From NCBI GenBank assembly GCA_025800435.1, contig JAOXRV010000512.1, forward strand, positions 1 through 13,141: DNA of 13,141 nucleotides, in the 5' to 3' direction. The notes beneath the pieces were generated by a model. The model was not told the DNA's origin. It worked only from the letters and a program-made list of their open reading frames with translations, and made no database searches. Made by a program: the position numbers and the translations under genes. Below are positions 8,158-13,141 of the stretch, piece after piece (positions within the stretch are counted from its first letter, which is position 1; every line of letters starts with the position of its first letter). The stretch comes from Cellvibrionaceae bacterium. GTDB lineage: Bacteria; Pseudomonadota; Gammaproteobacteria; Pseudomonadales; Cellvibrionaceae.

Positions 8158-8234
8158 TATTTCTTATTAGTAAATTTATCTACCGGATAGGAAAGCACAC
8201 AGCATGCCAGAACATTTCTTATCAGGAATATTAT
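8158..8234. repeat. Paired 22-bp direct repeats flanking the gmaS promoter
   Basis: The segments 8158-8179 and 8213-8234 match at 17 of 22 positions, both built on TTCTTAT-Y-AG-K-AA. Their centres are 55 bp apart, about five helical turns, and they bracket the -24/-12 element at 8194-8209. The upstream copy contains TTCTT-ATC-AGGAA, a near-palindrome of the same form as the sites at 8284 and 10659. Two regulator dimers on the same DNA face, perhaps with looping, is my inference. Confidence 0.5.
8194..8209 (-). promoter_or_regulatory. Candidate sigma-54 promoter for gmaS operon
   Basis: On the minus strand the sequence is TGGCATGCTGTGTGCT. Against the sigma-54 consensus TGGCACG-N4-TTGCW it keeps GG-N10-GC exactly and differs at two defined positions (C to T after TGGCA, and the first T of TTGC). 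It would start transcription near 8184, leaving a leader of about 80 nt before the gmaS ATG at 8104. An NtrC-type activator would be needed; no clear NtrC palindrome was found upstream, only TGCACC half-sites near 8351-8363. Confidence 0.5.
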
Positions 8235-8283
8235 TTTCCCATGAAGATAACGCCTTGTTTTCTAAGGATCTAGTAAATTTAGT

Positions 8284-8302
8284 TTCCCTGTGGGAATATA
8301 GT
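8284..8302 (+). promoter_or_regulatory. Perfect 13-bp operator palindrome overlapping likely regulator promoter
   Basis: TTCCC-TGT-GGGAA (8284-8296) is a perfect inverted repeat. It is directly followed by TATAGT (8297-8302), a good -10 hexamer for the rightward regulator gene, with no convincing -35. A repressor bound here would cover the promoter, which fits autoregulation of the XRE/cupin gene that starts 84 bp downstream. The extended sequence TTCCCTGTGGGAATAT is almost the same as the site before glnK at 10659. Confidence 0.55.
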
Positions 8303-8379
8303 CTTGTGCTGATAACGTCGGTCTCGCGCCGCACAAGCGCACAGCTTTGATGCACCCTGCACCATAAATAGGCAAATAA

Positions 8380-8973
8380 ATGGCGACCTCCAAGGACAAT
8401 AAGTTCGATCTGGATCAATACATCGGCATGATGGTAAAGAAAGCCCGCTTGGAAGAAGGCTTGAAACTTGTTGAAGTTGCCCGTACCTCAGGCATTAGCC
8501 AAGGAATGGTGAGCAAAATTGAAAACGCTCAAGTCTCAACCAGCCTGGAAACCCTGAACCGCTTATGCAACGCGATCAATCTCCCTATCTCTAAACTGTT
8601 CACGGATTATGACCGCCCGGATGGCGGCGCTCGCTTCACTAAAGCAGGACAAGGCCTGGAAGTCGTTCGCAGGGGTACCGAAAAAGGCCACACCTACCAA
8701 CTGCTAACGTACAAACGCGGCGGTAAAACCTCGTTTGAGCCCTTTATGGTAACCATGGATGATCTATCTGAAGTGTTTCCCACCTTTTCCCACCCAGGCG
8801 AGGAGTTTATTTATGTCGTATCAGGCAAATTAGTTTACCGCCATGGTAACCACCTGTACGAAATGGAAGCTGGGGATAGTCTTACATTTGATGCGGAAGT
8901 GCCTCACGGCCCCGAAAAGCTTGAACAAGTCCCTATCAAATTGCTCTCTATTATTAACTATTCAGACGAATAA
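8380..8973 (+). CDS. XRE-family transcriptional regulator with C-terminal cupin domain
   Basis: A 197-residue DNA-binding regulator, divergent from gmaS. The helix-turn-helix domain covers about residues 12-70; the recognition region is SGISQGMVSKIENAQVST (37-54). A cupin domain covers about 105-195, with the metal or ligand residues His138 in SHPGEEF, the Glu pair at 141-142, and His176 in VPHGPEK, followed by LLSIINYSDE. This HTH-cupin layout is shared with regulators such as PuuR, which controls gamma-glutamyl polyamine catabolism, so a small amine or gamma-glutamyl compound is a reasonable ligand guess. The ATG at 8380 has only a weak AGG-type ribosome site. It is the natural candidate to bind the TTCYY-N3-RGGAA sites in its own promoter region, before gmaS and before glnK. 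Whether it represses or activates cannot be read from sequence. Confidence 0.88.
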   Translation: MATSKDNKFDLDQYIGMMVKKARLEEGLKLVEVARTSGISQGMVSKIENAQVSTSLETLNRLCNAINLPISKLFTDYDRPDGGARFTKAGQGLEVVRRGTEKGHTYQLLTYKRGGKTSFEPFMVTMDDLSEVFPTFSHPGEEFIYVVSGKLVYRHGNHLYEMEAGDSLTFDAEVPHGPEKLEQVPIKLLSIINYSDE

Positions 8974-8979
8974 CAGATA

Positions 8980-9009
8980 AAAAAACACCGGCTCACGCCG
9001 GTGTTTTTT
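8980..9009. terminator. Bidirectional rho-independent terminator
   Basis: A perfect 13-bp stem, AAAAAACACCGGC, with loop TCAC (8993-8996) and its exact complement ending in TTTTTT. The A-run on one side and T-run on the other let it work for both convergent units: the regulator (+, stop at 8973) and amtB (-, stop at 9024). Confidence 0.95.
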
Positions 9010-9023
9010 GTCAGTGCTTCAGT

Positions 9024-10277
9024 TTACTTTTCGTTGGTAAACTCAGGATAAGCGGTCATGCCACATTCATAGACATCCATACCCTCCAGCTCTTCCTCCT
9101 CACTAACACGCAAGCCCATAATGGCTTTGATCAGCAGAAGAACAGCAAACGAAGCGCCAAACATCCAAACAAAGGTCACCACAGTACCCGTTAACTGGCC
9201 GAAAAAGGTTGCATCAGAATTACTCAACATAACTGCAAAGATACCCCAGATGCCGGCTGAGCCATGCACGGAAATAGCACCGACCGGATCATCAAGCTTC
9301 AGCTTATCCAGCAACAGCACTGACAACACCACGACAATGCCGCCGACGCCACCAATCAAAACGGCCAGACCAGCAGAAGGTGCCAAAGGCTCGGCAGTAA
9401 TAGCAACCAAACCTGCCAATGCGCCATTAATGGTCATGGTCAAGTCTGTTTTGCCGAACATAAAGCGCGCAAGCAGTGCCGCGACCACCATGCCCGCAGC
9501 AGCAGCCGCGTTGGTGTTTACAAATATTTTTGCAACTGCATTGGCTTCTTCAACATTGGCAATTTTCAGCTCAGAGCCGCCATTAAAACCAAACCAGCCC
9601 ATCCACAAAATAAACATACCCAATGTCGCCATTGGCAGGTTGGCACCTGGAATAGCCTTCACCTGGCCATCGGGGCCATATTTGCCCTTACGCGGCCCAA
9701 CCAGAATGACCGCCGCAAGCGCTGCCGCCGCCCCTGCCATATGCACAACAACCGAACCCGCAAAATCTTGGAAGCCAAGCTGATCCAGGAAGCCGCCGCC
9801 CCATTTCCAATAACCTTCTACTGGATAGATGAAAGCCACCATAAAGACAGCAAAGGTTAGGAATGGCCACAGGCGCATACGCTCAGCAACGGCGCCTGAG
9901 ACAATCGACATGGTCGCCGCTGCAAAAACTGCCTGGAAGATAAAATCCGCCATGCCCGAATAATAGGGGGCGTCATCGCCACCCGCTAGCACTGACTCGG
10001 TAGTGTTATCAGCGCCCAACAGAAAATCTAAGCCCGGAATATAGGCACTCACGGGATCGGCCGGATACATCACGTTGTACCCTACAAGCAAATAAACAGT
10101 ACACGCGATACTGTACAGCAAGGCATTTTTATTTAGAATTTCAACCGTATTTTTGGAACGGACCAAGCCCGATTCCAACATGGCAAAACCCGCTGCCATC
10201 CACATAACCAACACGGTACACATAAGGAAATAAAATGTGTCCAATGCATATGCTAGCTCTATCGATAAGTTTTCCAT
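9024..10277 (-). CDS. amtB: Ammonium/methylammonium transporter (Amt family)
   Basis: A membrane channel of about 417 residues with the eleven-helix Amt pattern. Early signature: WMAAGFAMLESGLVRSKN. The pore residues are visible: twin histidines in VVHMAGA (about 180) and SVHGSAG (about 339), and the Phe gate region in FQAVFA and WFGFNGGS. The C-terminal cytoplasmic tail GLRVSEEEELEGMD is the part contacted by P-II proteins. No separate signal peptide is seen. Two ATGs lie at 10280 and 10277; AGGAG, overlapping the glnK stop as TAAGGAG, is 3 or 6 nt away, so 10277 is preferred. It is co-transcribed with glnK. Amt proteins carry methylammonium as well as ammonium; next to a methylamine operon and with a shared operator, it may supply the substrate. 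That link is inference. Confidence 0.94.
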   Translation of the reverse strand: MENLSIELAYALDTFYFLMCTVLVMWMAAGFAMLESGLVRSKNTVEILNKNALLYSIACTVYLLVGYNVMYPADPVSAYIPGLDFLLGADNTTESVLAGGDDAPYYSGMADFIFQAVFAAATMSIVSGAVAERMRLWPFLTFAVFMVAFIYPVEGYWKWGGGFLDQLGFQDFAGSVVVHMAGAAAALAAVILVGPRKGKYGPDGQVKAIPGANLPMATLGMFILWMGWFGFNGGSELKIANVEEANAVAKIFVNTNAAAAAGMVVAALLARFMFGKTDLTMTINGALAGLVAITAEPLAPSAGLAVLIGGVGGIVVVLSVLLLDKLKLDDPVGAISVHGSAGIWGIFAVMLSNSDATFFGQLTGTVVTFVWMFGASFAVLLLIKAIMGLRVSEEEELEGMDVYECGMTAYPEFTNEK

Positions 10278-10287
10278 CATCTACTCC

Positions 10288-10626
10288 TTATAAAGCGGCT
10301 TCGCCAGATTCTGCGGTTCTAATTCGTATAACTTGTTGCAGATCAGATACAAAAATTTTTCCATCCCCAACTTTTCCAGTAGCAGCGGTAGACTGAATAG
10401 CCTCACATACCGCTGCTTCCTGGTCGTCCGTAACACCCACTTCAAGTTTTATTTTTGGCTGAAATTCGATTTTGTATTCAGCCCCACGATAGAGTTCAGT
10501 GTGACCCAATTGGCGACCGTAACCGCGCACCTCGGTGACGGTTAAGCCCAATACCCCGACCCCCTGCAAAGCCTCTCTCACATCCTCTAGCTTATGAGGA
10601 CGAATAATTGCTGTAAGCAATTTCAT
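10288..10626 (-). CDS. glnK: Nitrogen regulatory P-II protein
   Basis: A 112-residue P-II signal protein, full length. The T-loop YGRQLGHTELYRGAEY carries Tyr51, the uridylylation site in enterobacterial P-II proteins. The C-terminal signature TGKVGDGKIFV and the VIRIRT end are intact. It binds ATP/ADP and 2-oxoglutarate, and in the glnK-amtB arrangement it blocks the AmtB pore when ammonium is plentiful. It is named glnK rather than glnB because it lies 7-10 nt before amtB. The leader before its ATG contains a sigma-54-like element and a copy of the regulator palindrome, so it probably responds to nitrogen limitation and to the methylamine regulator. Confidence 0.93.
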   Translation of the reverse strand: MKLLTAIIRPHKLEDVREALQGVGVLGLTVTEVRGYGRQLGHTELYRGAEYKIEFQPKIKLEVGVTDDQEAAVCEAIQSTAATGKVGDGKIFVSDLQQVIRIRTAESGEAAL

Positions 10627-10658
10627 AACACAACTCCATGACCGGTAAGAAACTATAT

Positions 10659-10676
10659 TTCTCTTTGGGAATATGA
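10659..10676. promoter_or_regulatory. Operator-like palindrome at the glnK start, matching the gmaS/regulator site
   Basis: TTCTC-TTT-GGGAA (10659-10671) with one arm mismatch, extended to TTCTCTTTGGGAATATGA. It matches the site at 8284 at 14 of the first 16 positions. It would cover about -8 to +5 relative to the predicted sigma-54 start of glnK, a place that suits a repressor. Confidence 0.5.
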
Positions 10677-10690
10677 AATATCTGTGCCAA
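10674..10690 (-). promoter_or_regulatory. Candidate sigma-54 promoter for glnK-amtB
   Basis: On the minus strand TTGGCACAGATATTTCA has a perfect TTGGCAC -24 element, with TTTCA instead of TTGCA at -12 in the right phase. It would start transcription near 10663, about 37 nt before the glnK ATG. glnK-amtB units are commonly NtrC/sigma-54 dependent, which supports the call despite the imperfect -12. A TGCACCA half-site (10753-10759) lies upstream. Confidence 0.45.
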
Positions 10691-11090
10691 TGTTACATTT
10701 CCCTTATAGATCAAGTAGTTAATATTAAGAATATTTATTTACCCTAAAGAAATGCACCAGAAAACCACTGTTACGCCTCAAGTTAGTGCATAACTTATAC
10801 TGTTGGGTGAGGGCAAAGGCGACGCGACAACAGTGATGCCCAGGGCCGGCGATCTCAAAGCAACACACCGCTAACAGACTGGTCACAAGGCGCACCAAGC
10901 AATGATCTTGGCAATACTCATCACCCCCAGCCGTTGCCTGGGCCACCCCCAAAACTAGCTATAAAACCCAATTAGCGCTTCAAGCATAATTAGCCATTTT
11001 AAGTAAGCATCTGTAATGGTCGAAATAGAACTCAGCAATTAGGCTGACTACTCAATCGACGAATAGCTTTTGTAATTCCAGGATGGCCCC

Positions 11091-13141
11091 ATGTCTCAAT
11101 GCAGGCTAAGTTTTGCCCAGATTTTACGCACCACCCTATTCACACTGTTGTTGCTGGGCATGCTGGCAAGCCGGGCCCAGGCCCAGGACTATATACTGCA
11201 GGGGGTTAGCGCCACCCAGGCCAGCTACAACGCCGGTGGCAATGCGGTAGTGGAGGTCACCATACAAAACCTATCACCGGCCACCCCGCCGTCAATTGAT
11301 TTGGCGATCAACCCCACCAACACCCCGGCCATTGCCGCCAACTGGGGTTTTACCAGTGCCACCGGTGGCGGCAGCTGCACCCCATCCTTTACCACCCCCT
11401 ATTTCCCCAACAGCACCGACTTCCAGTGCAATCTGCCCCAGGGCGCCACTGGGGTATTTACCTTTACCGCGACCAGCCTGGCCACTCCGGCGGCATCGCC
11501 TGAAACTTATAACCAGGAAATTCAATTATTTGGCAGCTGTGGTTCGGTCGACTGTGGACCATTAGCGGTTAACTTTGATGTGCTCACCGCTGTTACTGCA
11601 CCGCCAGTCGTCGGGCTTAGCAGCATACGCCAGTTCCGCGAAGACAGTGGCACCCGGGTATTAGTATTTAGCCGCAGCGGCGATGCCTCTGCGCCACTAT
11701 CTTTCCAGCTAAACAGCGATAACAGCACCGCCCCCGGCCGCGCCACCCCCGGTGACGACTTCAGCCCCATCAGCACCAGCATCAGCTGGGCCGCACTCGA
11801 CAGTAGCGACAAAACCCTGGTGCTGCCAATCTTGGATGACGATATTTACGAGGGCGATGAACGCTTTCGCATTATTGCCAGCAACCTCAGCGATAACAGC
11901 GCCAGCTTTAGCTTTAGCCCCGCTATCGACATCACCATTTTGGATAACGAGATTGAGCCGGCCGGAGAATTCAACTTCAGCAGCGCCAACTATCGGGTAA
12001 ACGAGAACGGCGGCAATATCACCATCAGCGTAGAGCGCAGCGGCGGCGGCAATGGCCCGGTCGCGGTGGATTATGCCAGTGCCGACGATAGCGCCGTGGA
12101 CGGCGAAGACTACAGCAGCGCCAGCGGCAGCCTCAGCTGGGCCGATGGCGAGCAGGGCATAAAAACCTTTAGCCTGGCCATCCACAGCGATATTCTCAAC
12201 GAGGCCAATGAAAGCTTTAGCCTGCAATTGAGCAAGCCCAGTGGTAACGCCTTGTTAGGCCAGCTAAACCAGGCCAGCGTCACCATTATTAATGTCAACG
12301 ATGCCGGTGCCCCGCAAGTGGTCGGCGCCACCATTAACGCCATCGATTACGACGGCGACGGCCAGGTGGTGGTACCCTTAAATGCCGACGGCAAAGTGGA
12401 GGCCGAGTCTGCCATCGCCAGCATTAGCTGGTCGCTGGGCGGCAGTGAAATTGCCAGCGGCCTAAACACCAGCGCCAGCTTTAGCCTGGGCGAGCACACA
12501 GTGCGCTTAACCGCCACCGACAGCAACGGCAAGCAGGCAGCGGTTAATTATTTGGTTAAGGTAAGCAGCCTTGAGGCGGGCAGCACTATTCGCCTGAGCG
12601 ATACCCCTGGGCTGAGCCCAACCCAGGGCAGCGTAGCCCAGAGTTTGGATAGCCTGTGCCCGCGCCTGGCCGAATTGAGCCAAGTGGGCGGCCTGAGCCA
12701 GGGCCAGGCCAATTTGCGCGAGCGCTGTGATAAGCTGCGCCAGCCGGGTCTGGGTAGCGAGGATATTGTTAGCGCGCTCGACCAAATTGGCGGCGAGGAA
12801 GTCGAGGCCCTAGTGGCCACAGCCGCACGCTTTAGCCATGTGCACCTGGGCAATTTGCGCAACCGCTTTACCAAGCTGCGCAGCGGCCGCCGCAAGCTGA
12901 TCGATGTCAGTGGTTTTAATTTGCAGTTTGAAGGCGGCAGCCTCAGTGGGCAGGTTTTCGCCGATGCCGGGCGCAAGGCCCTGGGCGGAGCCGCCAGCGC
13001 CGACGAGCAGCCAGAGATTTTGCGCGACTCAAAGCTGGGCCTGTTTATCAACGGCAATATCGCCTATAAAGAAAAAGACAGCGAGGCTGAGCGCGCCGGT
13101 TTCGAACTGGCTATTCAGGCCATTACCGCCGGTGTGGACTA
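11091..13141 (+). CDS. Autotransporter with Calx-beta-like domains, partial (3' end missing)
   Basis: Open to the right edge with no stop; 683 codons are present. The start is the ATG at 11091, with AGGA 7 nt upstream. Residues 1-31 form a signal peptide with a hydrophobic core (TLFTLLLLGMLA) and likely cleavage after SRAQA. Residues 33-165 are a beta-rich domain with four Cys (96, 113, 150, 155). Two Calx-beta-like repeats follow, about 175-287 and 293-404, each with a PGDDFS/DGEDYS motif and acidic ends (DDDIYEGDERF, NEANESFSL), suggesting calcium binding. An Ig-like region spans about 408-492. A linker has paired Cys (523, 546) of the CPxL...C type seen before autotransporter barrels. From about 645, DSKLGLFINGNIAYK...ITAGVDY matches the first barrel strands. 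Likely an outer-membrane surface protein, perhaps adhesive; the ligand is unknown. Strong AGC and GCC codon preference sets it apart from the neighbouring genes. Confidence 0.85.
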   Translation, partial: MSQCRLSFAQILRTTLFTLLLLGMLASRAQAQDYILQGVSATQASYNAGGNAVVEVTIQNLSPATPPSIDLAINPTNTPAIAANWGFTSATGGGSCTPSFTTPYFPNSTDFQCNLPQGATGVFTFTATSLATPAASPETYNQEIQLFGSCGSVDCGPLAVNFDVLTAVTAPPVVGLSSIRQFREDSGTRVLVFSRSGDASAPLSFQLNSDNSTAPGRATPGDDFSPISTSISWAALDSSDKTLVLPILDDDIYEGDERFRIIASNLSDNSASFSFSPAIDITILDNEIEPAGEFNFSSANYRVNENGGNITISVERSGGGNGPVAVDYASADDSAVDGEDYSSASGSLSWADGEQGIKTFSLAIHSDILNEANESFSLQLSKPSGNALLGQLNQASVTIINVNDAGAPQVVGATINAIDYDGDGQVVVPLNADGKVEAESAIASISWSLGGSEIASGLNTSASFSLGEHTVRLTATDSNGKQAAVNYLVKVSSLEAGSTIRLSDTPGLSPTQGSVAQSLDSLCPRLAELSQVGGLSQGQANLRERCDKLRQPGLGSEDIVSALDQIGGEEVEALVATAARFSHVHLGNLRNRFTKLRSGRRKLIDVSGFNLQFEGGSLSGQVFADAGRKALGGAASADEQPEILRDSKLGLFINGNIAYKEKDSEAERAGFELAIQAITAGVD

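Larger units (their letters stand above)
10627..11090. other. Divergent intergenic region between glnK and the autotransporter gene
   Basis: This 464-bp region has no supported gene. The left 130 bp is A+T-rich and holds the glnK promoter elements described separately, plus a partial TTCCC half-site at 10699-10703. The middle (about 10800-10950) is G+C-richer and contains a 7-bp inverted repeat, ACTGTTG/CAACAGT (10799-10805 and 10828-10834), with no T-run. The right end carries the ribosome site for the autotransporter gene, AGGA at 11080-11083. I could not name a convincing promoter for that gene. Confidence 0.5.

Noticed and set aside
8176..8418. Minus-strand reading frame of 80 codons across the gmaS-regulator intergenic region
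   Set aside because: It overlaps the start of the regulator and the promoter elements, has no ribosome site and shows no protein-like pattern.
9121..9783. Plus-strand reading frame of 220 codons opposite amtB
   Set aside because: Exact antisense of a clear Amt gene; its Ala/Pro/Thr-rich content is expected from reversed hydrophobic codons.
10753..10790. TGCAC ... GTGCA pair upstream of glnK as an NtrC site
   Set aside because: The half-sites are 38 bp end to end, far wider than the roughly 17-bp NtrC palindrome; at most separate half-sites.
10837..10944. Inverted repeat GCCCAGG ... CCTGGGC as a possible structured RNA
   Set aside because: The arms are 7 bp with a loop of about 92 nt and no supporting inner helices, which is expected by chance in a G+C-rich spacer.
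10725..10952. Minus-strand reading frame of 75 codons upstream of glnK
   Set aside because: Unusual Cys-rich composition, no ribosome site and no recognisable family; it lies in what looks like a promoter region.
11292..13057. Several antisense and alternate-frame reading frames, some over 150 codons
   Set aside because: They are shadows of the G+C-rich autotransporter frame; their low-complexity Ala/Gly/Leu content comes from the repeated GCC and AGC codons on the plus strand.

Overview
The window reads as part of a bacterial chromosome, most likely from a marine gammaproteobacterium. The P-II protein, PurU and the autotransporter all fit that group, but no rRNA or other taxonomic marker is present, so the genus is open. 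The main content is a single-strand (minus) catabolic operon for methylamine through the N-methylglutamate (NMG) pathway, followed by a nitrogen-control pair (glnK-amtB) and the start of a surface autotransporter.

Layout. Positions 8104 down to 1 (minus strand) carry gmaS, mgsA, mgsB, mgsC, purU, mgdA, mgdB and the first 400 codons of mgdC. The operon leaves the left edge, and the expected small subunit mgdD would lie beyond it. GmaS joins methylamine to glutamate using ATP, giving gamma-glutamylmethylamide. MgsABC, a glutamate synthase split into three polypeptides, makes N-methylglutamate. MgdABCD, homologous to heterotetrameric sarcosine oxidase, oxidises it back to glutamate and passes the methyl carbon to tetrahydrofolate. 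PurU can hydrolyse 10-formyl-tetrahydrofolate to formate and free folate, which would regenerate the carrier.

Positions 8105-8379 form a divergent regulatory region. It holds a sigma-54-like -24/-12 element for gmaS and several copies of a TTCYY-N3-RGGAATAT palindrome. An XRE/cupin regulator is transcribed to the right from 8380. A perfect bidirectional terminator (8980-9009) separates it from glnK-amtB, which is transcribed leftward from 10626. The same palindrome occurs at the glnK promoter, next to a second possible sigma-54 element. This suggests that methylamine catabolism and the ammonium/methylammonium transporter form one regulon under the XRE/cupin protein and nitrogen status.

From 11091 to the right edge, on the plus strand, an open reading frame with no stop encodes a secreted protein: signal peptide, an N-terminal beta-rich domain, two Calx-beta-like domains, and the first strands of an autotransporter barrel. 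It is richer in G+C and has its own codon habits (AGC for Ser, GCC for Ala). It appears unrelated to the methylamine genes.
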